64,000 nt of DNA from Luscinia megarhynchos (taxonomy: Eukaryota; Chordata; Aves; Passeriformes; Turdidae), in assembly GCA_034336665.1 (NCBI GenBank), contig JAPFBE010000003.1:60059352-60123351 (forward strand), written 5' to 3'. Of the stretch, positions 14,555 to 26,300 are shown piece by piece; position 1 is the stretch's first letter, and the number at the start of each line of letters is the position of its first letter. Position numbers and translations under genes: made by a program. The notes under the pieces are model-generated. The model did no database searches. It was given only the letters and a program-made list of their open reading frames with translations, and had not been told where the DNA came from.

Positions 14555-15170
14555 AAATGTGATTGAATAATTACAGAAAAAAAGATCTGGAAAGATCCTT
14601 GAGAGTCCATTCCAACGCTTGGGCTGGGTAATCCAGATTGAATTATGTCTCAAAAGCAGCTGCTTAATAGTTTTTAAAAGTTTGTGATGATGAAGGTACT
14701 GCAAACTCCACAGTCAGTCTCATCTAGCACTGTCCACACCATTAGAAAGTCTGTTCTATGTCTAATATAAGTGGTAGTGAACAGTTAATTAAGTTTGTCC
14801 TTATGAATAACTTTCAGTCTTGAAGATTATGTTATCCTAATATTTTTTTAAGACTATTTCTTTCAATTTTTCCTCACAGATTGTGTTTTGTATTCCTAGC
14901 CTTATTTTCCTAGTTCTTCAGTACAGCACTCTGAAGTGCACCACACATGGCTGGATGCAGTGTCCTGGGCTGAGGCTTTGCCCCTGGCAAACACAATGGA
15001 AGCACTATCTATTATGCCTTACATTTTTACACATGCCAATAATAGCACACTGAGTGTCTGTTTTTCCAACAAAGTCATCTGCTGTATGACTGAGGGTCAG
15101 ATGAAATGCTCTTCAGAGAGAAAGTGCAAACAACTGAAGGTGAGGAGGCTGTGCCAAGGCAGGGAGCTCT
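14555..15170 (-). repeat. Old, decayed CR1-like LINE fragment, antisense
   Basis: Several blocks in order resemble the complement of an older CR1 subfamily: GGAAAGATCCTTGAGAGTCC, a GATGAAGGTACTGCAAACTCC-like block near 14,690, TTTTTCCTCACAG near 14,870, and a block near 14,930-14,985 resembling the usual 'GTGG-CCCAG-CTGGA-ACAGT-CTCC-GCTGAGG' consensus. Divergence and internal gaps are large, so the boundaries are approximate and the subfamily cannot be named by eye. Confidence 0.5.
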
Positions 15171-17289
15171 TGACTCCCATGTCCTAGACTTGCTTTCAGC
15201 ACACAACTAATGGAACAAGAAAAATGCAAATCAATTATATAACTAATAATCGTGGAAGTTTCCAAGGGAAAAGGCAACTCTCCAGGGTTACACATAGCAA
15301 CAAAACCACAAGGCAGTTTGAACAACACTTGTAACCACCTGTGTCACTCCACTAACCATTCATTTAAACAGTAGGAGACTTGGCAAAACTGTCTTCACTG
15401 CAGAAGTGAAATGATTTTCCATTTTTCATTTTAAGCAGCAGTGGAAATAGTGAAACAGGAATGAATGCACAAAAAGCAGAGCTCCTTGGTTTGAGGGCTG
15501 TATTCTTTTGCTTAAAAAAAGAAACAAAAACTGTGTGAGGAAATTTAGGAGCAGTAAGTTTAGGGGTCTGGGAATTAATTAATTAAACTGTAGCCCTAAA
15601 CATCCCATTGGGAAAGAACTGGCACTTGGATAAAGCTGTTGTAAGACTATGTAATCAGTAGCACATGTGGAAAGATGATGAGCACCTAAGTCAATGCTGG
15701 TATGACGCAGATGCCAGGCTCAAGGCAGCTTGCCAAAAGTAGTCTACTGCTTGTTGAAAAAAGCATTACGTACCTCATGCGTAGTATGAATTGGGTTGAC
15801 AATACAACAGAAGATGTTATTCAGAGGACACATGCAAAAGTCACTAGTGGTAACAAAAGTTAACCTGAATTCTTCTGTATTCAGAAGTACACAGTTGAGA
15901 ACTAGCAATGAGGTACTTAAGAAATGTGATTGGGTGCAAGATTTAACATGTGAGCAGGAATTGATTTTCATCAGAGGTAAAACCCATCTGCCTGCAAAAG
16001 GAGCTGCCCAACTCAAGATCAGAGTAGAATTCAAGTCCTTCTTAAAAGAAGGCAGAAATTTGAGAAGTCAAAGCAAACCAAAGCAGCTGCATTAAAGTGC
16101 AAAGTCACTCTATCAGTACAAATGGTCTCTGTGCAAAAAGAAAGAAACTGTACAAAGTTTATCTCACGTAAGAGCATATTATTACTTGCTGTAGATATAA
16201 AGCCTGTAAAGTACTAGCCAGTCACTAGGAGTTCCAGGAGGGGGTTAGAACGTGAATACCAGTTCTGAGGTGAGTTTGTAGCTATATTCTGTGAGGCCCA
16301 CCTGCAAAGACAACTATGCAACACTGTGATTAGAGCATGAGCTCTGTAGGCTATTCATCCTTTAACAACTGAAATGTAAAATTCGTGGGAAGTCTGTAAC
16401 AGACTTGGATTGCCTTAGAGAACTATTTTCATTGTATGAAGCCCTTTACGGTATATTGGAACCCAAATTTGGATTCCCTATGCTTTATCGAGGATTGCAC
16501 ACAAAAGCCACATCCAGCTTCTTAATGAGAGCTGAGCGGGTGTTACCCCCTTTCTCTACCAGGCGGTAAGCTTAAATAAAGGTTCTCACCCTCCGGCCTT
16601 GCCCTGAGATTGCTGCGGGGAGCAATCCCGCAGGATATTCTGCCCCTTCCGGAGTAAGGCGTGCCATCCGCGTGCAGGGCGGCGGACTGTCAGCGGCAGC
16701 AGGGCTGCCCCGTGGGGGTAGCTCCTTACAAGCACTCCTGGCAGCTCTTCAGACACAAACAGAAAGCACCCAGTTGCCAGAACGCTCTGCCTTTAGGGGC
16801 AGCAAAAGAGCTGATTCCAACTATTTCACAAGGAGCTCTGGAGCAGACTAGTTCTGGTTCTCATCCAGGCTTCACACACTGGTCACTGCCACCTGTAGAG
16901 CGGCTGAGACCTGCCCTTTCGGACAGCCTCTTCCCCTGTGGACAGGCACAGGACGTGTGTCAACAAAGCAATGGAAAGCATATATGCTGAATCCATAATT
17001 TCTGCCCTGGTAATGCAAAGAAACATAGTTAGAATGGCACAGAACTGTGTAATACCACTACGACTACTGGATCACCCGTGTAACTGTTCTGCCAAAAGTA
17101 TTGAAGAGTGTTTAAAGAGCACCCTGCCCCTTTCTGCTCCTCCACACAGCAGTGGATAAATGTTCCTGCGCCGCCTCAGGAAAGCTCAGCCTGGGTACTT
17201 CTGCGGTGTCGCTGGCAGCACAGGCGCCCATAGGATCGTAAACCGAGGGGCGAAATCAATGTCCTTATAGAGAATGATGAGGCGGGGCG
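15171..17289. other. Upstream flank of SLC25A30 without a recognised gene
   Basis: This is mostly AT-rich unique sequence. A small GC- and CpG-richer patch at about 16,530-16,780 lies some 700 bases before the main CpG island. On the minus strand this patch contains an ATG at about 16,663 followed by a short open frame and a GGAGG/GTGAGA donor-like site near 16,592. That could be a divergent non-coding or coding first exon, but there is no further support for it. Confidence 0.4.
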
Positions 17290-17690
17290 AGTGACCTGCT
17301 CGTTAACCGGGGAGCGCTGAAACACCGGACAAAGCCGCTCCATTCTCCTGGGGCAGGAATGCCAGTGGAAAATGCCAGCCCGCCCCGCCAGCCCAGCAGC
17401 CGCCCAGGGCCAGCGGCGAGCGGAGACCTCTGACTGCAAGGTCAGCGTGGTTAATCTTTGCCCCGGCTAATCCCAGCCGGCTCGCCGGGCCCTTCGGGCG
17501 AACTGCACCCACCCCTCCCACACCCGCTGCCGGCTCGGCCCCCGGGCCAGCCCGCCCCGGGGCGGGGCCCCGCGGTCCCCAAAAGCCGCCGCGGCCGCGG
17601 GGAGCGGCGCCAGGATTTGGGAGCGGTGGGAGCGGCACGGCGGGACGCGGGGGTCGGGCAGGGCTCGGCGGTGAGTGGGGGTGGCGGATG
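17290..17690 (+). promoter_or_regulatory. SLC25A30: CpG-island promoter of SLC25A30
   Basis: GC content and CpG frequency rise sharply between about 17,290 and 17,690 and fall abruptly on both sides. A perfect GC-box (GGGGCGGGGC) lies at 17,559-17,568, followed by a CCGCCGCGGCCGCGG stretch. No TATA box stands at a fitting distance. The position, 2.6 kb before the first coding exon of a + strand gene and just before a strong splice donor, fits a dispersed CpG-island promoter. The exact transcription start cannot be read from sequence. Confidence 0.75.
17600..17670 (+). other. SLC25A30: Probable non-coding exon 1 of SLC25A30
   Basis: The start codon lies 15 bases inside exon 2, so at least one upstream non-coding exon is required. 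The best candidate ends at 17,670 in the CpG island, where a strong donor (GGCG/GTGAGT) begins a 2,646-base intron closed by the CTCTTTCACAG acceptor at 20,316. The 5' end given is only a guess, because the transcription start is unknown. Alternative first exons within the island remain possible. Confidence 0.5.
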
Positions 17691-20331
17691 CTGCACTCAG
17701 GTCTTGGAGGGTGGGAGATCATTTTCCGTCTGTAGTTTATACAGTCGTTGTTGCATCTCTAGACCCGAATCCATTTTAAATAGCTGAAACTACAAACTCG
17801 AGTATACCACGCGCTTAATGCGCTCGCGATGTTTTCAACTAATATGTAATTCTATGTGTGACTTTTCAAGCATGTTCCCCGTTGTGGAAATATCGAGCTA
17901 TTCAAGTGTTTCGTTCTTTTATGGAACCTGAGCTTTTGGGTTTAATCCGGTCATGCTGTGGTTAAAAGAAAGAAGACTCTCTCCTGACCTCTGCAGAAAG
18001 TGCGTGGATGAATCTCTGTATTAATTCAACCCAATGTCCTTTAGGATTGAGTATCCTCTCTATCATCATTGATATATATATATTTATATATACATTTTAT
18101 AAAGACAGTATATTTCTAGTAAAAGTGGAGACCTTAATATGTTCTATAATGATGGCTGGATTCTCTTTTAAACTATTTTGCCACTTGCTCAGCTGATACA
18201 GAATTCTTCTGAGGAGACACTTACTATTTTTATTGATATAGGGAAGAAGTTCTGACTAAGAAGCAAACCAAGAATTTGGAACATAAGCGGGAAATGAGAT
18301 ACCTGAGATCATGGGGCGAAATTACTGGCTGGTGTGTCTTTTTGATTTATTTTTTTTCCTGAGAAAAAGCTCCCTATTTGCTCTATTTTTTCTTCTTCTT
18401 CGTACTTCTTCCTAAAGTATGGAAATCTAGAAGGGACTGGAGGTTAGAAGTTGAAAGATTCCTGTGGTTAGTTTAGCATACCGGCAGGAGATGAGACTTG
18501 AAAGTCTTTCAGATGTACAGACCTTGATCTTCACCTTGGGATCTCGTCAAAGGAAGAGTGTGCTATAAAATTTTTGCATTAGAGTATCCTATTTTATATA
18601 TTGAAGCTTCAACTAATATTTGTAAATCTGTGTGCACATTGAAAACTTTATTTGACTGTGTTCAGAATTACATAGAAAAAGCAAGTAGCCTTCATTGCCT
18701 AGGCAGAGTGAAATATGAAACAAACAGAAAAAAGATCTATTTTGATTTTTATTTGTGTTATAGTGTTTGTGATAGATTAAAATTTGTTTTTATATGCTTG
18801 GAGGGGCTTAACTATCAGTTTTGATAAGCTTCTCAAGAATAAAGATCAGGTGTGCAGTGGATAGTGGGCACAGTGAGCTTGGCTTTTTTAATTAAATGAT
18901 CTGCCATTAATCATGGCAGAATAGGATTAAGAGGAACTTGGAGCTGGAACTGGCCTCCCTCTGATACAGTGTTGTACCCCTGTAGCTCTGCTCCTTCATA
19001 TTGAAAAGCTGGCATGGTCTAAGCCCCTGCCTCCAGACCTTTGTACTGCACTCTTTTTAGCAGTATAATGGAGGACCTTAATTGCCTTTTCCTTGGTGTT
19101 TTTTTTTTTTTTCCACCATCAATGTTGTTTTTTGCAGCAGTCTAAAGAGTAAGATAGATTTCTTACTCTTGTAAGAAAACTCTTATGCATGTAGGTGTTG
19201 AGTATGTGAAATTGTGATTTTTAGCTTCTTTCTTTTCCTCCTGTGTCAGAAGACCAGGTAACTCATGAACTAAAGATGATAAAAGGAAAACTAGAGCTGA
19301 AGAGATTGTTCAGGCCTGCTGAGTGTCTGCAACTCTGAAAATTCATTTAGGTGCTGGGTTATTGGCATTTCTAGAGGAAGTGATTAAAGAAGGTTCAGCT
19401 GTACAAAAGGCAGGGCTAAGTAACTGGTGCATTTGTGTTATTTTCCAGTTGGGTACTACGGGTGATTAAGCAGGGGAGAATAACAGGGAGTGTAAGTGCC
19501 AAGGGAAGTACTTTCAAGTATAATTTTCCCATAAAATTAGGTGGCAAAATATACCTTTAGAATGCAATGCCTAGGGGGATATTATAGAAAAAGGGGAATG
19601 AAAAGTATTTATATTGTGAGGAAGGGGGGAACATAATAAACATGTTGAGAGACATGCTTGGTTTTGGGAAGGACAATCTTGTTTTAGGCCGGACTAGTTT
19701 GGTTTTGAAGTTCTTATCTCTTTTCTAATATAATTGGATTACTTAACCATCTTGCAAAGATATGCTGTAGTTAATTATGAATTGCAGTCACTTTGTCAAA
19801 TTCACTTAATTGACAATTTTCATGTAACCTTCACAAGAATGAACATTGTGAACACTAGTAGCAGAAATAGGTCTGAAGGGAAGCAAAATGGTGTATGCAC
19901 ACTTACTTTCTATCCAAGTGTACCAGCTTGGTTCATGCTAAATGTTGGTAACTGGACAAAAGGAAGTTTTGTAATGACTCCAGGATGTAGTGAAACTAGT
20001 TCAGCTTGGTAAAAAGTTCACTGCAGTGCTCCTTAACATTGTGCCTGGGAGACAAAATGCTTGAACCTTTCACCATGAGGAGAGTGATGGCCCAAATACA
20101 TAGCAGGCACTAATTTGAACCCAGATGTCTTTCTATGCTATTCCTGTCTTTTTTCTGATTGTCAAAGGTATTAGATGCTTTTTTTTTCCTCTTATGTGTT
20201 TTTTTTATTCTTTACTGGTGTTTGAAAGGCCCATTTTAAATAGACCAGGCTCAAAGTGTTAGCATGTATGTTTATGATGTGTACTTACAGTAGTGTTAAA
20301 TCTTCCTCTTTCACAGAAAGAGGAACCAATA

Positions 20332-23300
20332 ATGCCAGCACTGAACTGGAAGCCTTTTATCTATGGAGGTTTAGCATCAATCACTGCAGAATGTGGTAAG
20401 TGTTTGCTTTAAGTGTTAATGTGATTTTCTTTAGTGGGTAGTCTCTATGTAAAACATGTTTGATTCCATGCTGCCAGTGACACAGTAGTATATGGTGGTC
20501 TGCAGCATAGAATTTTTTGCTTAATGCTGACTGAAGAGCTGCTCTGATCTCTGTTGCAATGTCAGAACATTTGTGTCTGTAAACTCTCATACTTGGTGAG
20601 TCTTTTTACACATTTTGCCTCTGTGTTTTATTATTTGGTGTTTGTTTGATCTGTTCCTAGACATAGGTAGATACAGGTTCTGCTTTGCTGCAGTAGACGA
20701 GTCATGATCTTAAATTTTTCTCTTAGCTTTACCAAGTATCTATGTTGCAGTTAAAATTATCTTTTCTTGGATGTAAGTGGCTGCTTAGATTTGAACACTT
20801 AAATTCAATAGTGAGCAACACAGAATAATTGCTGTAGTGAGACAGTGCATCTTATGTTTTGGGCCTGCTCTAAAGGCAAACCTAAAATACCAATATCTTT
20901 GTAAAGCTGTATCTGAAATTCACGTACATAAAAATAAAGGAAATCTGGATTTTCATTGTAGCAGGACATGGTTGGGCATGTGGTGGGCTTGCATGCAAGG
21001 TCTGTCTAGTAAAGTAGATGCAGTAGAAAATTACACTTAAAAATCACTATTTTGTTTTCATAGAGTAGTTTGGGTAGGAAGGTCATCTGGTCCAACCCTC
21101 TACTTTGAGCAGAAACATCTTCAATTAGATCAGGTTGCTCAAGCCTTGTCCAATCTGACTTTGAATGATTCCAGGCATGGGAAGGATTTCTACTTAGGAA
21201 ATTTGTGTGAACTTGAGTTTGAAACCTGTCATTATTTGACTTGACTAAATATGGCCAATAATAACAAAAGCTTTTAAGGTAGACAAACAGTTCATGAAAG
21301 CTTTGCTTGTCTGGTATGCCTCATTTGAACAGATGTAGTTAGTCCTGACTCCTGCTAGTGCTTAGGTGAGTATGGAATGTTGAGGTGGTCCTTTTCCTGG
21401 ATGGATACAGTTTCTGAATCCTTTTATTAGGGGAGCATGCAGAATATGAATTGACCATAACATAGCAGTAGGCTACAGGAAAGCACTAAAAGAAAAAGGT
21501 ACTGTTGCTATTGCTTTTTCCGATACTAGGCCAGAATCTGTACAGTGTGCCCTATGGAATTTATTTGCCTTCAGTGATGTCCTCTTCAAAGGTATTGGTA
21601 GGAATACACTTGTGTGGCTGCCTACAACCAGGCAATGCTATGCTGCCTGAAAATATAGTGAATGTGGAATCTAAACACAGGAGGTAGGCAGGTAGGCCTT
21701 TAGAAGAAATGAGCTGATAGAATGCTAATCACTTCTTTTAAAAAAAGTTCTCGTAAGAAAGGCTTCTTTCCCATGGGAGCACTTTTATATAGTATAACAA
21801 TAATAATATACAATAAATGTTGTTTCTTGTACTTTGTCTTTGGTTAGGTAGGTATTTCATTAATTTTCTCACTGATTTTCCTTTAAGGTACTTTCCCCAT
21901 TGATCTGACCAAAACACGTCTCCAGGTTCAAGGTCAAGTTAACGATGCCAAATATAAAGAGATCCGCTACCGTGGGATGTTGCATGCACTGGTCAGAATA
22001 TGCAGAGAAGAAGGATTGAAAGCCTTATACTGTGGGTAAGATGATCTGAGTTGCAGCAATGGCTTATGAACAGTCTATTGATACGAGTATAAACCCATTG
22101 TATGTGAATTTTTGGGTTTCATGATTACAAGGGATTTGTCTAGCCTTAATCCAGAAGTTGGAAGACCCAGCTTTGATATCTTCAGTGCTGCACACTGACA
22201 TAGAATTTCATATTTGAAAAAAACCCCTCAAACAACAATAGCTACATGAAACAAAATGGCTAAGTATAAGGTTATTTTATTCTCTGCATTGCTGCTATGA
22301 TTGTTCCATCTCTCTGAATTAAAATTGAATTTACCTTTGTCTATAAATGAGCATGCTTTTCTTCAAAACATACAGGATGGTGGGGGAACTGCATTTCAGA
22401 CATGACTGCCAGCTATTTTATAGATTGCAAGTTGAACCATGGTCTAATAGTAATAATCCCTTCATAATTCATTCATGTTCTTGCAGGTTCTATTTAAAAA
22501 AAATCCAAAAACCAAAACCTAAAAAGCTCCAAAGCTTGTTTTGTTTATAGTCAGTTTAAATTGTTGATTTAAATGAACAAACCTTTCTCTGCTAGATATC
22601 TCTGCACTAGGAAGAATTTTTTTGATGAGTTTTTGAAATCTTGAGCATAAACGTTATTTCTGCTCGTTTTTATAGGATTGCACCCGCAATGCTACGACAA
22701 GCTTCATATGGAACTATAAAAATAGGCACTTACCAGAGCTTAAAAAGAATGTTTGTTGAGCATCCAGAAGGTAAGTGGTTATTTTCTGTTTAATTGGGGA
22801 TTGATTTGCTTGAAGCTGATTGTTTCCATTTGGTATTTTACTGTAGCATTTGAACAAGTCTGCTGAGAAGACATTCCTTATACCAGTTACAACAAAGTTA
22901 GTCAGCAAGGGTAACTCATCAGAGCAGGTTTTACTGCTTCTGTAACTGGCCCTCTCTGGTTAAACGAGGGTAGGCATCATCCTGTCTTAATACATCATAA
23001 GCTTTGTGAATCTGCAGCTAAACTCTTTGTGAAACAGATGAAACCCTCATGATGAATGTTCTGTGTGGCGTTCTTTCGGGAGTGATCTCCTCATCAATTG
23101 CCAACCCTACAGACGTCTTAAAGGTAATTACTTAGAGCTTGTATTTTAGTTTCTGTTCTTTCCTGATGAATATAGGATTTGTTTTGTAACCCTGTTTATT
23201 CTCATCTCTTAACTTCTTAGAAGTCAGTAACATCCTGAATTCTTGGAATCTCCTCCTGGTCCACACTAATCATTTGGAAGTATGCATGAGGAAGGTGAAG

Positions 23301-26300
23301 GCTGGGGAGGTAGTTAGATCCACATTTTTCTGCGTGTGGGGGGAGAATAGCTTTGATGCTATAGTGTTTGTGGAAGCCTTGCTGCATATTTCATCTGTAC
23401 TTCTTGGTAACACTGTTACACTTGGATGTTTCTAGAGCTCAAAATAGGTGAAGATAGATTCAGAGGCAAGAGTTCCAGTGAATGCGACTTGTACTCTGAT
23501 TCTTTAACACTGTAGAGAGGCTTTGCAAACCTGTGTTCCAAGGAAATGGTATTCCAGCATCACTCATTTAAAGTGAATTAGTAAAACAACCACCTCTTCT
23601 AGAACCTGTCAGCTTAATCCTAGTCAGTTCCTTGAAAGGGTTGATGGTATTTATCTTGTAAAACTGGAGCTTGTGACTTACACAGCTGCTCCTAATAAAC
23701 AGGAAGTTCTTCTGAAACTACTAAAAAGCTTAATCCTTTATAGTGCTAGTGTGGTTATGTAGTGGCATTTCAAACATAAGCTTGAATTTCAAGTGTGACT
23801 TCAATTAGTTACTTCCCAAAATTATGTCCACTTACCAAATCACTTATTAGCAACTTGTATTTGGAAGTTATCTTGGCAGGTTTCTTAGGATTTTCTTATA
23901 AATCTACAGGATTGAAGACCATGGTTCACGGTGGATGAAACAATAGTCTTTTTAACTTTTCATTTCAACACGTTCCTGTCAGAACACTGTAAAACATCCT
24001 GCAGAACCCATCTGCCAGTCTTATCTAAATGGGGCAGTGTACCCATACAGAAATAGAAGTGACTTAATGTAGCTAAGAATTCTACCACATACTTGTTCAA
24101 AATTAGCAACTGCCTTTGGATAGTTAAGGCAAAAGATTGTGCTATAGTTCTGTTAATGTCAGCTCTTGCTTTTATACTCAAAGAAAAATTGACTTGACTT
24201 CTTGCAATTTTAACTTAATAATTTAATCTAGTTTTATTATTTTAGTGGTCATATTTATCTTTTAATTGTATCTTCAAATGAATCTCAGATCAGAATGCAA
24301 GCTCAAGGTAGAATGATTCAAGGAGGAATGATGGGCAACTTCATACAGATCTACCAAAAGGAAGGCGCTAAAGGATTATGGAAGGCAAGATTTTTTTTTT
24401 AACTGTATCTTTCACTGCAACTACACTTCCTTCCTCACTTGAATGTCATGTATTCCTACAGTGTTCTCAGCTGAAATATGGAGGATGTAATTTTTCTGTC
24501 TGTCATTTTTCCTGACTGCTTCACTGCTGGTGTCTCAGTGCTTTTTGGTGAAGGGTTACAGCCAGCCCTGTGTGTGAGGATTAGCTGCCACTTAGGAGAG
24601 GGAAGACAGATGTAGAGTTCAGTTAGGGTGACTGGCTCTAGGAATAGTTCAACAACCTTTTGCATGACACTTCTCAATCTGCATGCTCTGTCTTTTTTAA
24701 AACATATGCTAAAGAACATTTGGAAGCAAAGGAGCTACTGAGCATCCCCTCTAGCTCAGGAATTCTCATTCTCTTACAGGCTGTCTCTTGGGCCAATTAT
24801 AGTCAATGACTGTGTAACAACCAAAGAACTAAAATGGACAATTGTTTTGAAACAGATGGACAATAGGAATGTTTTTCTATTAGTGTGCTTTTCTTACAAA
24901 GTTTCCTGATCTCCAGTTTTCTGTTCATCCTCCTTACTTTGTCAGTTTTTCAGCCAGCAGCAAAGGAACACTGTTTTTGAGGTTTTAGCTGACTGATGAT
25001 GCAAAAATTGAGATGTTCAGCAGAGATAGAAAATAACTTGAAGGATCTCCACACAGAATTGCCATTCTGTGTGGAGAAGTGATTTGGCTGTTATTTCAAA
25101 TTTCTGTTTTTTGGAGCATGCAAGACTTGTACTAATTAGCCTTATTTGAATTTGGAATGTTTTTAACACATCTGTGGTGTTTTGCTTTGTGTTAGAAGAG
25201 CTTGGCTTTTCTAACAGTGCACAAAAGTTGACTTTAAACTTCAACTATATCCTTTCTTTTGCTAGGGGGTATCACTGACAGCACAGAGAGCTGCTATTGT
25301 TGTTGGAGTGGAGCTGCCAGTGTATGACCTTACCAAGAAGCACATAATTATGTCTGGCTATATGGGAGATACAGTATATACTCACTTCCTGTAAGTTTTT
25401 ATAACTGGTTGTATAGCTCATGATTGGTTAGTTCTTGCTACAGGGGAGATGAGTATTTTGATTTTTCTATCATCTGTCTAGATGTAAATATACTTCTGAT
25501 GTATTTATATTTTTAATGTAATAGCATCTTAAATGGTAACATGGAAGATAATTTTATTTAGCATTTGGATTTAGCTTTCTTTTGAGATATGGAAATTTTT
25601 TTTATGGGTGGTCTGAATCATTCAACTGTGCAAATTGAGGTTAGAAGAAATTTACAGTCAAATATTCCCTGGGGCATGAACATCTTTTCAAGCATACTGT
25701 ATATAAGGGCCTGTATAGTAAATTTTCAAAACTATGTTTTTATTGTAAATGAAAAGTAACTTTTCACATCCATAGGCTGATTTAATTTTTTCACTAAAAG
25801 CATTTAAACAGTAATTTTTATTGTATGTTTCCTGGGAAGGGGATGTTCTTGTACATCTCTGTGGTGGATCAGATTTCATTAAACCCTTCTTTTATAGATC
25901 CAGTTTTCTTTGTGGGTTAGCTGGAGCCCTTGCATCCAACCCAGTTGATGTTGTAAGAACACGCATGATGAATCAGAAAAGCCAACAACATGGGGGACAC
26001 TCGGCCTACAAGGGCACTTTGGATTGCTTGTTACAGGTAAGTAGTTTATGTATCCTCATAAATAGGAACTGCTGCCATCAAGCAATGGTTTTGCTGTAGA
26101 GCTCAAAATTGTTCTGTTTTCCCTAGTAACTTAGATATGCCTTTTGCCATAGTGCTTAAAAGGACTATGCTGTCAATAATGCACTCAAGTGTGAAAAGTA
26201 TTGACTGTCTTGACAGAAAGGGAGAAAGTTTGTGTCTGCTGCAGAACCTTACTTTCTTTGGATGCTTGGATGAGGAGAGGAAGGCTTTCAGCAGCAGTCT

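Larger units (their letters stand above)
1..16500. other. Intergenic region upstream of SLC25A30
   Basis: No gene could be supported here. Open frames are short (at most about 150 codons), lack recognisable domains and overlap on both strands as chance frames do. Base composition is mixed AT-rich, with slightly GC-richer patches near 2,600-3,300 and 16,550-16,780. Two CR1 fragments are listed separately. Two weak splice-like or cysteine-rich stretches on the minus strand (about 395-614 and 3,180-3,240) are discussed in the findings and not called as genes. Confidence 0.6.

Noticed and set aside
17303..17787. Open frames on both strands in the SLC25A30 CpG island
   Set aside because: Same GC effect; the peptides are low-complexity Pro/Gly/Arg/Ala, and the strong donor at 17,671 cuts the + strand frame.
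24381..24410. Use of a later GT as donor for the SLC25A30 exon ending at 24,384
   Set aside because: The next GT lies after a T run and an in-frame TAA; only the GC donor keeps the conserved GLWK-GVSLTAQ junction.
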